A DNA stretch of 49,001 nt, taken from Lachnospiraceae bacterium. GTDB taxonomy: Bacteria; Bacillota; Clostridia; Lachnospirales; Lachnospiraceae. A model generated the notes under the pieces. It saw only the letters and a program-made list of their open reading frames with translations. It was not told the DNA's origin and ran no database searches. Position numbers and translations under genes: made by a program. The stretch covers positions 1-49,001 of the forward strand of contig JAFRXK010000080.1 of assembly GCA_017442865.1 (NCBI GenBank), given 5' to 3'. The first letter of the stretch is position 1; every line of letters starts with the position of its first letter. Shown here piece after piece: positions 24,362 through 33,873 of this stretch.

Positions 24362-26350
24362 ATGAATAATTGTGACAACATGTCAGTTAATGCAGTAAGA
24401 ATTTTATCGGCGGATGCCATTCAGAAGGCTAATTCCGGACATCCGGGTCTGCCGCTTGGAGCAGCGCCTATGGCATTTGAGCTTTGGGCAAGACATTTAA
24501 AGATTAGTACAAAGGACGTTAACTGGTTTAACAGGGACAGGTTTATCTTATCTGCAGGACATGGTTCTGCGCTTCTTTATTCACTGCTTCATCTGTTTGG
24601 ATATGGTGATTTAACAATTGATGATTTGAAGGACTTCAGACAGTTGGGCTCAAAGACACCGGGACACCCTGAGTTTGGACATACGCTTGGCGTTGAAGCA
24701 ACTACAGGCCCGCTTGGTGCCGGTCTCAGCAATGCAGTCGGTATGGCTATTGCTGAGGAGCATCTTGCAGCAGTATTTAACAAAGAAGGCTTTCCTGTAG
24801 TAGACCATTATACATTTGCACTCGCAGGAGACGGATGTATTATGGAGGGTATCTCTGCAGAGGCATTTTCACTTGCAGGCACACTCGGACTTGACAAGCT
24901 TATCGTATTATATGATTCAAATAATATTACTATCGAAGGCGATACAGAGACAAACTTCACAGAGAATGTCATGAAGAGGATGGAGGCTTACGGCTTCCAG
25001 ACTATTGAAGTCGCTGACGGCACAGACCTTGCAGCCATTTCGGCAGCGATTGAGGCTGCAAAGGCTGACAAGGATAGACCTTCATTTATCAAGGTTAACA
25101 CTGTTATCGGCTACGGCTGCCCTGCAAAGGCAGGTAAGGCAAATTCACACGGAGAGCCTTTGGGTGAGGAGAATGTTAAGGCATTAAGACAGACTCTTGG
25201 CTGGGAGTATGACGAGGCATTTTATGTTCCACAGGAGGTTTATGACAATTGTGCTTCATACATGGAAGCAGGCAACGCTGCCATGGAGGAGTGGAAGGCT
25301 ATGTTTGATAGCTACTGCAAGGCATATCCTGAGATGAAGGCGCTCTGGGATAAGTATTTTGATGAAAATGTTGCAGAGGATTTGATTGATAACGAAGAAT
25401 TCTGGGCACTTACAGGCAAGAAGGATGCCACAAGAGGATATTCAGGCACAGCACTTAACAGACTTAAGGATATGATTCCGAGCCTTATCGGCGGTTCGGC
25501 TGACCTTGGACCTTCTACAAAGACAATCATGAAGGGCGAGGAATTCATTTCAAAGGATAATTACGCAGGAAGAAATATCCACTATGGTATTCGTGAGCTT
25601 GCCATGACCGGTATGGCAAATGGTATCCTGCTTCACGGCGGACTTAAGACATACGTTTCAACATTCTTTGTATTCAGCGATTTTATGAAGCCTATGGCAA
25701 GAATTTCAGCACTTGCACAGCTTCCGGTTATTTATATCCTTACACACGACAGCATCGGCGTAGGAGAGGACGGACCTACACATGAGCCTGTAGAGCAGCT
25801 CGTTATGTACCGTTCAATCCCGAATTTCAATGTATTCAGACCGGCTGACGAGATAGAGACATACGCTGCATGGTACAGCGCAGTTACAAGCAGGACCACG
25901 CCTACGGCGATAGTATGTTCAAGACAGAGCGTGCCGTTGGTTGAGGGCACTGGAAAGGATGCGCTCAAGGGCGGATATATTGTGCTTGACAGTGAAAAGA
26001 AGGTTCCTGATGCAATTATCATTGCAACAGGCTCAGAGCTTTCAATTTCGATAGATGCAGCAAAGCAGCTTAAGGAAGAGGGCGTTGATGTAAGAGTAGT
26101 CAGCATGCCTTGTATGGAGATATTCGACAGACAGCCTGCTGAGTATAAGGAGGCAGTGCTTCCGTGCGAGTGCAGAAAGAGAGTTGCTGTTGAGGCGCTT
26201 TCAGAGTATGGCTGGCACAAGTACACAGGCATTGACGGACGCATTATTGCAATGCATGATTTCGGTATGTCTGCACCGGGCTCACAGCTGTTTAAGGAAT
26301 TTGGCTTCACAGTAGAAAATGTTGTGGCTACAGTTAAGGAGATACTGTAA
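24362..26350 (+). CDS. tkt: Transketolase
   Basis: A 662-residue, full-length thiamine diphosphate enzyme. It starts near '[20 protein letters not shown]', with the GHPG motif. It has '[19 protein letters not shown]' and the diphosphate/metal motif '[13 protein letters not shown]...N'. The pyrimidine-domain Glu occurs in '[17 protein letters not shown]', and '[16 protein letters not shown]' is present. It moves two-carbon units between ketose and aldose phosphates in the pentose phosphate pathway, the main pentose route in clostridia. AGGAGG at 24347-24352, 9 nt before the ATG, sets the start; the longer frame from 24320 lacks one. Its own promoter is at 24261-24289. Confidence 0.96.
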   Translation: MNNCDNMSVNAVRILSADAIQKANSGHPGLPLGAAPMAFELWARHLKISTKDVNWFNRDRFILSAGHGSALLYSLLHLFGYGDLTIDDLKDFRQLGSKTPGHPEFGHTLGVEATTGPLGAGLSNAVGMAIAEEHLAAVFNKEGFPVVDHYTFALAGDGCIMEGISAEAFSLAGTLGLDKLIVLYDSNNITIEGDTETNFTENVMKRMEAYGFQTIEVADGTDLAAISAAIEAAKADKDRPSFIKVNTVIGYGCPAKAGKANSHGEPLGEENVKALRQTLGWEYDEAFYVPQEVYDNCASYMEAGNAAMEEWKAMFDSYCKAYPEMKALWDKYFDENVAEDLIDNEEFWALTGKKDATRGYSGTALNRLKDMIPSLIGGSADLGPSTKTIMKGEEFISKDNYAGRNIHYGIRELAMTGMANGILLHGGLKTYVSTFFVFSDFMKPMARISALAQLPVIYILTHDSIGVGEDGPTHEPVEQLVMYRSIPNFNVFRPADEIETYAAWYSAVTSRTTPTAIVCSRQSVPLVEGTGKDALKGGYIVLDSEKKVPDAIIIATGSELSISIDAAKQLKEEGVDVRVVSMPCMEIFDRQPAEYKEAVLPCECRKRVAVEALSEYGWHKYTGIDGRIIAMHDFGMSAPGSQLFKEFGFTVENVVATVKEIL

Positions 26351-26440
26351 ACCATCCTATGCTATAACACAGGCACCCATTAAGTATACAAAAGTGGTAT
26401 TTTAAGCCGTTCAAAGCTGTAAGATACAGAAAGAGGATAT

Positions 26441-26599
26441 ATGAAGAGAGATAGTCATAGTGATTTTAAAAAATTCATAAGATATATCCTGCTTACCATA
26501 GCGGCAGTATCCTGTATCTATGGCACGGTAAACGGAGAAGCAGAAGCGGTATTACGCAAAGCTGTAGCGGTTTGTATGGAGTGTTGCGGCATTGGTTAA
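26441..26599 (+). CDS. CD1871A-like small membrane protein with CXXC motif
   Basis: A 52-residue gene preceded by AAGAGG at 26431-26436. It begins MKRDSHSDFKKFIRY, has one hydrophobic segment (YILLTIAAVSCIYGTVNG) and ends 'VAVCMECCGIG', matching the short CD1871A-type proteins with a C-terminal CXXC. These usually sit directly before a NapH-like 4Fe-4S membrane protein, as here: the next ATG comes 1 nt after this stop. The Cys pair is probably redox active or a metal ligand, working with the Fe-S protein and the TlpA-like lipoprotein that follow. Function is unproven in the family. Confidence 0.78.
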   Translation: MKRDSHSDFKKFIRYILLTIAAVSCIYGTVNGEAEAVLRKAVAVCMECCGIG

Positions 26600-26600
26600 G

Positions 26601-27503
26601 ATGAAGAGAAACGGGAAAATATCTTTTATAAGAAAAGCAGTGCAGGCAGTCACCGGACTGCTTGCAAATGGACATTTTGCAGGCTTTGTGTCCGGAAAAA
26701 TATATCAGGGACCGCTTAAGCGTTTCTGCGTACCGGGAATGAACTGCTATGCATGCCCGGGCGCATTGGGAGCATGTCCGATAGGCGCGCTGCAGGCATC
26801 ACTCAGCGCACGAAAACCAAAGCTTCCGTTTTATGTTCTGGGTTTTATGATGGCTGTAGGCGTTCTGCTTGGAAGATTCGTGTGCGGCTGGCTGTGCCTG
26901 TTCGGACTGATACAGGAGCTTTTATACATGATTCCTACGCCAAAGCTTACGATTCCCGAAAAGGCTGATAAGGTGCTTCGCTATTTGAAATACGTAATCC
27001 TTGCGGTGTTTGTTGTACTGCTGCCGCTGTTTTTGCGTAACGATTTGTCGGTAAGCTATCCTTACTTCTGCAAATGGGTCTGCCCGGTCGGAACTCTTGA
27101 GGGCGGCATCCCGCTTGTGATTCTGGATAAGGGCATCAGGCAGGCAGCACATTTCCTTTTTGCATGGAAGCTTGGCATACTGGGGATAATGGTCTTGTCA
27201 TCAGTTTTTATATACAGACCATTCTGCAAATACATTTGTCCGTTGGGCGCATTTTATGCACTGTTTCAAAAGGTGGGCTTTACACAGCTTAAGGTAGATA
27301 CAAAAGCCTGTGTGGGCTGCGGCCATTGTGCAGACGTATGCAAGATGGGCGTTAATCCGTCCGTAAAGCCGGACAGCGCAGAGTGTATCCGTTGCGGAAA
27401 ATGCGTTGAGGTGTGTCCAAGGAAGGCTTTGTCCTTTGCCTTTGCAGGCAGAGAGATTCACAGACGGACGAAAAAGCCCGACAAGACAAAAGCTCACGTT
27501 TAG
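26601..27503 (+). CDS. NapH/MauN-like membrane 4Fe-4S ferredoxin-type protein
   Basis: A 300-residue protein with about five membrane segments and many Cys motifs. These are 'CYACPGALGACPIG' near the N-terminus, membrane-proximal 'CGWLCLFG', 'CKWVCPVG' and 'CKYICPLG', and two C-terminal 4Fe-4S clusters, 'CVGCGHCADVCKMGV' and 'CIRCGKCVEVCP'. This build passes electrons across or along the membrane. It is flanked by a CXXC peptide and a thioredoxin-like lipoprotein, so a route sending reductant to extracytoplasmic thiols is plausible. ATG 26601 follows the preceding stop by 1 nt; a TTG at 26592, better spaced from GGAG (26578-26581), is an alternative start overlapping the upstream gene. Confidence 0.88.
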   Translation: MKRNGKISFIRKAVQAVTGLLANGHFAGFVSGKIYQGPLKRFCVPGMNCYACPGALGACPIGALQASLSARKPKLPFYVLGFMMAVGVLLGRFVCGWLCLFGLIQELLYMIPTPKLTIPEKADKVLRYLKYVILAVFVVLLPLFLRNDLSVSYPYFCKWVCPVGTLEGGIPLVILDKGIRQAAHFLFAWKLGILGIMVLSSVFIYRPFCKYICPLGAFYALFQKVGFTQLKVDTKACVGCGHCADVCKMGVNPSVKPDSAECIRCGKCVEVCPRKALSFAFAGREIHRRTKKPDKTKAHV

Positions 27504-27562
27504 TCAAAAAGCCGGATAGGGCATAAGAAGCAGTTGCCTGTATTTTTAAGGAGATTCTGTTG

Positions 27563-28636
27563 ATGAAAAAAAGATATATAGTACTTTTTTTAACGGTTAT
27601 GATGCTTATTTTTGCTGTTGAAACAGGCTGTTCAAGCAGCAAAAGCAATACTGAAACCGGTACACCTGCTGCATCCACTGATGCGGAGAATATTTCTGAG
27701 GATACGATTAATCTTTCAGTGGGTGGTATCATGTTCACTCCGTTAAAAGAATACGCAGATAAAAAGGGAATTATTAATTATAATGCAGATGTTCTGGGCA
27801 ATGCATCAGGTATAAGCTATTCTGAATTAATTTATTTTGGAATGGAAGAGAGCGAATATTCAAGGATTGTCAGTCTGGAAAATCCGTCACAGGAGGATAT
27901 TGCGAAGTATTATAATACAGGACGTAATCTTGCCTTGATTATATGTGCTGATAATAAGCATACTCTGGATGATGTGGTTAAAGCATTACAGCAGGCGGGC
28001 CTTACCGATTTAAAGGCAGAAGAGCTTGATAATATCGGCTCAAATGAAGGCTTTAATTATTATATTCTGCTTGATAAAGATACGTCTCAGGATGAAGCAC
28101 TCGGTGAATTTGGCGCAGAGTACAGAAGGCTTTGCGACCGTTCACTCATTTTAAGCTGCATAAGCTTTGTAAAGCCTGTCAAGCCGCAGGTTGAAAAATC
28201 GGAAGGAAAGCTAAGCTTTGAAACCACAGATGTATATGGCAATAAGGTGACAGGCAGCGATTTATTTAAGAATAACAAAGTAACAATGGTGAATATATTT
28301 GCAAGCTGGTGCGGACCATGTGTTAATGAGATGCCGCAGCTTGAGCAGATGAATAAAGATTTTGCCGGTATGGGCTGTGGTATTATAGGCATACTCAGTG
28401 ACGGCAGGGAAGCGTCGGGACTTGAAGACGGCAAAGCGGTAATTAATGATACAGGAGTGACATACCCTGTAATTATTCCGTGGGACAGCTTTGAAAACGA
28501 CCTGATATTTACAGCATATCCGACTACATACTTTGTAGACAGCGATGGAAATATACTTGATGTTGATCCGATAGTGGGAGCGTATGTCGAAAGGTACATG
28601 GATGCTGTAGAGGAAGCACTTAAGCTTGTTAATTAA
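27563..28636 (+). CDS. TlpA/ResA-like thioredoxin-fold lipoprotein with an extra N-terminal domain
   Basis: A 357-residue lipoprotein (lipobox 'VETGC') followed by a linker. A domain of about 170 residues follows that I do not recognise. The C-terminal thioredoxin fold (about residues 215-357) has the active site 'ASWCGPC' (Cys250, Cys253) and the cis-Pro region 'TAYPTTYFVDSDGNI'. It should be an extracytoplasmic thiol-disulfide oxidoreductase fed with electrons by the Fe-S membrane protein encoded just upstream. AAGGAG at 27548-27553 lies 9 nt before ATG 27563; an in-frame TTG is 3 nt earlier. Confidence 0.88.
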   Translation: MKKRYIVLFLTVMMLIFAVETGCSSSKSNTETGTPAASTDAENISEDTINLSVGGIMFTPLKEYADKKGIINYNADVLGNASGISYSELIYFGMEESEYSRIVSLENPSQEDIAKYYNTGRNLALIICADNKHTLDDVVKALQQAGLTDLKAEELDNIGSNEGFNYYILLDKDTSQDEALGEFGAEYRRLCDRSLILSCISFVKPVKPQVEKSEGKLSFETTDVYGNKVTGSDLFKNNKVTMVNIFASWCGPCVNEMPQLEQMNKDFAGMGCGIIGILSDGREASGLEDGKAVINDTGVTYPVIIPWDSFENDLIFTAYPTTYFVDSDGNILDVDPIVGAYVERYMDAVEEALKLVN

Positions 28637-28667
28637 ATGCATTTAAAGTATTTTTTTAAATACATAT

Positions 28668-28697
28668 TTGACATATTGTACTTTATAAAGGTATAAT
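28668..28697 (+). promoter_or_regulatory. Strong sigma-A promoter for nifJ
   Basis: A perfect TTGACA (28668-28673), 18-bp spacer and perfect TATAAT (28692-28697), giving a leader of about 75 nt before ATG 28780. It also rules out the upstream in-frame ATG at 28705 as a practical start. Confidence 0.85.
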
Positions 28698-28779
28698 TGA
28701 TTGTATGAGAAATATAATACCACGAGAATGCTTATTTTTAATACATTCCGTGATAAATTACATTAGGAGGATTAAATCT

Positions 28780-31700
28780 ATGTCAAGAAAAATGAAGACA
28801 ATGGATGGTAACCATGCAGCAGCTCATGTATCTTATGCTTACACAGATGTTGCGGCTATCTATCCTATCACACCTTCTTCTGTTATGGCCGAGGCTACAG
28901 ATGAGTGGGCAACACAGGGAAGACAGAACATTTTCGGACAGACTGTCAAGGTTGCAGAGATGCAGTCTGAGGCCGGTGCAGCAGGAACAGTTCATGGTTC
29001 TTTAGCAGCAGGTGCTTTAACAACTACTTATACAGCATCACAGGGCTTACTTCTTATGATTCCGAATCTTTACAAGATTGCCGGTGAGTTATTACCGGGT
29101 GTATTCAATGTATCAGCACGTGCTTTAGCGAGCCATGCACTTTCTATTTTCGGTGACCACTCAGATGTTTATGCTTGTCGTCAGACAGGTGTTGCAATGC
29201 TTTGTGAGTCAAGCGTTCAGGAGGTTATGGACCTTACACCTGTTGCACATTGTGCAGCTATCAAGGGAAGAGTTCCTTTCATCAACTTCTTTGACGGCTT
29301 CCGTACATCACACGAGATTCAGAAGATTGAGACATGGGATTACGAGGATCTTAAGGATTTAGTTGATATGGATGCTATCGACGCTTTCAGAAGAAGCGCA
29401 CTCAATCCTAATCATCCTTGCGAGAGAGGTTCAGCTCAGAACCCTGATATCTTCTTCCAGGCAAGAGAAGCATGTAACCCGTATTACAATGCACTTCCTG
29501 CAATCGTTCAGGAGTACATGGACAAGGTTAATGCTAAGATTGGTACAGATTACAAGTTATTTAACTACTATGGTGCTGCTGACGCAGAGCAGGTTATCGT
29601 TGCAATGGGTTCAGTTTGCGAGACAATCGAGGAGACAATTGATTATCTTGCAGCAGCAGGTCAGAAGGTCGGCGTTGTAAAGGTTCGTCTTTACAGACCA
29701 TTCAGCGCACAGGCACTTATCGACGCTATTCCTGAGACAGTTAAGAAGATTACAGTTCTTGACCGTACAAAGGAGCCGGGAGCTATGGGCGAGCCGTTAT
29801 TCCTTGATGTTGTTGCAGCACTTAAGGATTCAAAGTTCACAGACGTTCCTGTATATTCAGGCCGTTACGGACTCGGTTCAAAGGATACAACTCCTGCACA
29901 GATTGTTGCAGTATATGAGAACACAGAGAAGAAGGTATTCACAATCGGTATTGTTGATGATGTAACAAACCTTTCACTTCCTGTAGGCGCTCCTATCAGT
30001 GTTGATTCTCCAAGCACAACCTCATGTAAGTTCTGGGGTCTTGGCGCAGACGGTACTGTAGGTGCTAACAAGAACTCTATTAAGATTATCGGTGACAATA
30101 CAGACAAGTATGCACAGGCATATTTTGATTATGATTCAAAGAAGTCAGGCGGTGTTACAATTTCACACCTTCGTTTCGGTGATGAGCCAATCCGTTCAAC
30201 ATACCTGATTTCAAAGGCAGATTTCGTTGCATGCCACAATCCTGCATATGTAAGAAAGTACAACATGGTTCAGGATCTTAAGGATGGCGGTACATTCCTT
30301 CTTAACTGCTCATGGGATATGGCAGGTATCGAGGAGCACCTTCCAGGACAGGCAAAGAGATACATTGCAGAGCACAACATTAAGTTCTATGTAATCGACG
30401 GTGTTAAGATCGGTATCGAGGTTGGTATGGGTCCTACACGTATCAATACAATTCTTCAGTCGGCATTCTTCAAGCTTACAGGCATTATTCCTGAGGATAA
30501 GGCTATCGAGCTTATGAAGGCAGCTGCAAAGGCTACATACGGACGTAAGGGTGATGACGTCGTTATGAAGAACTGGGCAGCTATTGATGAGGGTGCTAAG
30601 CAGGTTGTAGAGATTACAGTTCCGGAAAGCTGGAAGGATGCAAAGGATGAGCCTCTTGGTTCAGCAGCAAAGGATTGCAGCTCAGCAGCAGCTAAGTTTG
30701 CAGGTACTATCCAGGCTGCAGTTAACGCTCAGGAGGGTAACAAGCTTCCTGTATCAGCATTTGCAGATTATGTAGACGGTACAACACCATCAGGTACAGC
30801 TGCATTTGAGAAGCGTGGAGTTGCAGTAACAGTTCCTGTTTGGAATCCTGATAACTGTATCCAGTGTAACTTCTGTTCATATGTATGTCCTCATGCAGCA
30901 ATCCGTCCGGTTGCAATGACAGAAGAAGAGGCAGCAAATGCTCCTGCGGGCATGAAGAAGATTCCTATGACTGGTATGCCGGGATATTACTTCTCAATGT
31001 CAGTTGACGTTCTTGACTGTTTAGGCTGTGGTTCATGTGCTACAGTATGTCCTGGAAAGAAGGGCGAGAAGGCTCTTACAATGGACAAGCTTGATAAGAA
31101 TCTCGACGAGCAGGCAGGCTTTGAGTATGGACTTAAGCTTCCAAAGAAGCCTGAGGTAAATGCTAAGTTTAAGGAGACAACAGTTAAGGGTTCACAGTTC
31201 AAGCAGCCGTTACTTGAGTTCTCAGGCGCATGTGCCGGTTGTGGTGAGACACCTTACGCTAAGTTAATTACACAGTTGTTCGGTGACAGAATGTACATTG
31301 CAAATGCTACAGGTTGTTCATCAATCTGGGGCAACTCTTCACCATCAACTCCATATACAGTTACACCTGAGGGCAAGGGCCCGGCTTGGTCAAACTCATT
31401 ATTTGAGGATGCTGCTGAGTTTGGTTATGGTATGAATCTTGCACAGCAGGCTATGAGAGGTTCTCTCAAGGCTAAGGTTGAAGACCTTGTTGCAAATAGT
31501 GACAATGAGGCTGTTAAGGCTGCAGCTCAGGAATGGTTAGATACGTTCTCAGTTGGCGCTACAAACGGTACAGCTACAGATAAGCTTGTTGCAGCTCTTG
31601 AAGAGTGCGGATGCGAAAAGGCACAGGCTATTCTTAAGGACAAGGATTTCCTTGCTAAGAAGTCACAGTGGATCTTCGGTGGTGACGGCTGGGCATACGA

Positions 31701-32322
31701 TATCGGCTTCGGCGGCGTTGACCATGTACTTGCAAGCGGTCATGATGTAAATATCATGGTATTCGATACAGAGGTTTATTCAAATACAGGCGGTCAGTCT
31801 TCAAAGGCTACACCTACAGGTGCTGTTGCACAGTTCGCTGCAGGCGGTAAGGATGTTAAGAAGAAGGATCTTGCAGCTATCGCTATGAGCTATGGTTATG
31901 TATACGTAGCACAGATTGCTATGGGCGCTGATTACAACCAGTGTGTAAAGGCAATCGCAGAGGCAGAGGCATATCCGGGACCATCACTTGTAATTGCTTA
32001 CGCTCCATGTATCAATCACGGTATCAAGGCTGGTATGGCTAAGTCACAGTTAGAGGAAAAGGCTGCAGTAGAGGCTGGTTACTGGCACTGCTTCAGATAC
32101 AATCCTGCACTTGCTGCAGAGGGCAAGCCGGCATTCTCACTTGACAGCAAGGCTCCTACAGGCGATTACAAGGCATTCCTTAACGGCGAGGTTCGTTACA
32201 ATTCACTTGTACGTGCTAACCCTGAGAGAGCAGAGAAGCTCTTCAACATCGCTGAGGAGAACGCAAAGGATAAGTACGAGCATCTCTTAAAGCTTGTAAA
32301 GCTTTACGGTGTTGACGAGTAA
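28780..32322 (+). CDS. nifJ: Pyruvate:ferredoxin (flavodoxin) oxidoreductase
   Basis: A 1180-residue single-chain enzyme, full length for the family. In order: N-terminal domain with 'YPITPSSVMAE'; a central domain II/III; two 4Fe-4S clusters, 'CIQCNFCSYVCPHAA' and 'CLGCGSCATVCPG'; then the C-terminal thiamine diphosphate domain with 'CAGCGETPYAKL' and 'GDGWAYDIGFGGVDH'. It converts pyruvate and CoA to acetyl-CoA, CO2 and reduced ferredoxin, the core step of clostridial fermentation. Codon choice is more biased than in neighbours, and together with the consensus promoter it points to very high expression. AGGAGG at 28765-28770, 9 nt before ATG. A terminator follows at 32363-32400. Confidence 0.97.
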   Translation: MSRKMKTMDGNHAAAHVSYAYTDVAAIYPITPSSVMAEATDEWATQGRQNIFGQTVKVAEMQSEAGAAGTVHGSLAAGALTTTYTASQGLLLMIPNLYKIAGELLPGVFNVSARALASHALSIFGDHSDVYACRQTGVAMLCESSVQEVMDLTPVAHCAAIKGRVPFINFFDGFRTSHEIQKIETWDYEDLKDLVDMDAIDAFRRSALNPNHPCERGSAQNPDIFFQAREACNPYYNALPAIVQEYMDKVNAKIGTDYKLFNYYGAADAEQVIVAMGSVCETIEETIDYLAAAGQKVGVVKVRLYRPFSAQALIDAIPETVKKITVLDRTKEPGAMGEPLFLDVVAALKDSKFTDVPVYSGRYGLGSKDTTPAQIVAVYENTEKKVFTIGIVDDVTNLSLPVGAPISVDSPSTTSCKFWGLGADGTVGANKNSIKIIGDNTDKYAQAYFDYDSKKSGGVTISHLRFGDEPIRSTYLISKADFVACHNPAYVRKYNMVQDLKDGGTFLLNCSWDMAGIEEHLPGQAKRYIAEHNIKFYVIDGVKIGIEVGMGPTRINTILQSAFFKLTGIIPEDKAIELMKAAAKATYGRKGDDVVMKNWAAIDEGAKQVVEITVPESWKDAKDEPLGSAAKDCSSAAAKFAGTIQAAVNAQEGNKLPVSAFADYVDGTTPSGTAAFEKRGVAVTVPVWNPDNCIQCNFCSYVCPHAAIRPVAMTEEEAANAPAGMKKIPMTGMPGYYFSMSVDVLDCLGCGSCATVCPGKKGEKALTMDKLDKNLDEQAGFEYGLKLPKKPEVNAKFKETTVKGSQFKQPLLEFSGACAGCGETPYAKLITQLFGDRMYIANATGCSSIWGNSSPSTPYTVTPEGKGPAWSNSLFEDAAEFGYGMNLAQQAMRGSLKAKVEDLVANSDNEAVKAAAQEWLDTFSVGATNGTATDKLVAALEECGCEKAQAILKDKDFLAKKSQWIFGGDGWAYDIGFGGVDHVLASGHDVNIMVFDTEVYSNTGGQSSKATPTGAVAQFAAGGKDVKKKDLAAIAMSYGYVYVAQIAMGADYNQCVKAIAEAEAYPGPSLVIAYAPCINHGIKAGMAKSQLEEKAAVEAGYWHCFRYNPALAAEGKPAFSLDSKAPTGDYKAFLNGEVRYNSLVRANPERAEKLFNIAEENAKDKYEHLLKLVKLYGVDE

Positions 32323-32362
32323 TTATCACTCTGAATCAGTTTATAAATTAAATAATTAATTC

Positions 32363-32400
32363 AAAGAGCTTTTGTGGTTTATACTGCAGAAGCTCTTTTT
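32363..32400 (+). terminator. Intrinsic terminator of nifJ
   Basis: AAAGAGCTTTTG (32363-32374) pairs with CAGAAGCTCTTT, ending in TTTTT at 32400. The A-rich left arm and T-rich right arm form a typical hairpin. Confidence 0.85.
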
Positions 32401-32536
32401 GAATAATGTGTTGTTTTTTGCAACATAGACTTCCATTTTTATGATATTTGATATAAAATAATTAATGATATAAATTTGATTATAGAAAAAATCTTTAATT
32501 TTTAATTTAATTGTTTTATAAAGCGGAGGTGTCATT

Positions 32537-33748
32537 ATGGAGGATATTGTTAACATAGACACATCAAAAGAAATGATTAGTCGAAATGATAATGAAATAT
32601 CAGTGTTAGATGAAATGTTGCAAGACGTCAGAAGTGAAATGATTTCTAAAGAAGAAAAGCTTGTTTTGCCAATCAGTGAATTATCAGTGTTAGGATCTGG
32701 AGTGTCTTCTTTGATTCCGGAATTTAATAAACTTACTCAAACTATGTCAGTCAATACACAAGGGTTGTTTAAATTAGCAAATGCAAGTTATGGTGATACA
32801 CTAAAGGTAGCAAAGAATGGGAACTTCTGGGGCGCATATAAAAAAGTAGATGGAGGATCAAAATTTGTACAGCTTAAGCCTGTTGATTCAGTCACGGCAA
32901 CTCAGGATATTGTAATGAATGCTAATCCGGCTACAATGATGATGGCAGTTGCTTTATTTTCTATCGAAAAAGAGCTTGGTAATATCGCAGAGATGGAAAA
33001 GCAGATTATTTCTTTCCTTGAAATCGAAAAAGAAGCAGAAATTGAGGCAGATGTGATAACACTTAGTGAGATAATAATGAAATATAAGCATAATTGGGAC
33101 AATGAAATGTATATTGAAAGTAATCATAAAATGGTTTGTGATATTCAACGTACTGCACGAAAAAATATGATTGCATTTCAGAAGCAAGTAGTTGAGAGTT
33201 TAAAATTAAAACAACTAATTGTTGTTGGAAGTAAGATTAATAATATTTTAGATAAATTGTTAAGAAAGTTTAAGTATTATAGATTATCTTTGTATACATT
33301 CTCTCTTTCGATACTTGTTGAAATAATGCTTAGTGGAAATTTTAAAGAAGAATATATACTGTCTGCTATCGACGAAATACGTAAGAACTCTGATGAATAT
33401 AGGACATTATTTGCGGAATGCTCTTTCTATTTAGAAAACATGTCAAATAAATCACTTAAAATGAATATGCTCAAAGGTGTTGGTACAGTAAGTAATTCAA
33501 TGGGAAAGATGATAAGTAATATCCCCAAAATGAAAAATAAAATAGTTGATGAATTTTTAATTGAAAAGGGTGATAAGATTCGAAACGAAGCGCAGGAAGT
33601 GAGCAGAGATATAATTGAAGCTTTTGCAAATGTAAGTAATCCTAATACAAGTGGTTTTATAAATAAACTTGAAGATATGAACATTATTTATAATAAAACC
33701 AAAGAAATATGTATGGATAAGAATAATTTATATTTAATTGTAGGATAA
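32537..33748 (+). CDS. Orphan protein of unknown function, 403 aa
   Basis: I do not recognise this protein. It is cytoplasmic in character, with no signal peptide, no certain membrane segment and no Cys-rich or nucleotide-binding motif. A short Gly-rich region lies near residue 50 (LSVLGSGVSSLIPEF), and the segment after residue 140 is predicted largely helical with coiled-coil-like Lys/Glu patterns (IEKELGNIAEMEKQIISFLE). The gene is visibly more AT-rich than its neighbours and uses many A/T-ending codons, which suggests transfer. GCGGAGG precedes the ATG by 9-10 nt. It stands alone between the nifJ terminator and an amidase gene; a link with surface, toxin or phage-defence functions is possible but not supported. 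Confidence 0.75.
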   Translation: MEDIVNIDTSKEMISRNDNEISVLDEMLQDVRSEMISKEEKLVLPISELSVLGSGVSSLIPEFNKLTQTMSVNTQGLFKLANASYGDTLKVAKNGNFWGAYKKVDGGSKFVQLKPVDSVTATQDIVMNANPATMMMAVALFSIEKELGNIAEMEKQIISFLEIEKEAEIEADVITLSEIIMKYKHNWDNEMYIESNHKMVCDIQRTARKNMIAFQKQVVESLKLKQLIVVGSKINNILDKLLRKFKYYRLSLYTFSLSILVEIMLSGNFKEEYILSAIDEIRKNSDEYRTLFAECSFYLENMSNKSLKMNMLKGVGTVSNSMGKMISNIPKMKNKIVDEFLIEKGDKIRNEAQEVSRDIIEAFANVSNPNTSGFINKLEDMNIIYNKTKEICMDKNNLYLIVG

Positions 33749-33873
33749 TGAGATTGATTTGTTTAGTCTCAAATTGTGCATTTACTTACGCAAGACATAT
33801 AATATACTAACTCTATATATTTGATTATTAATTATCGGTATTATGGGTTAAATATTATATGGAGGCGAAGCTT

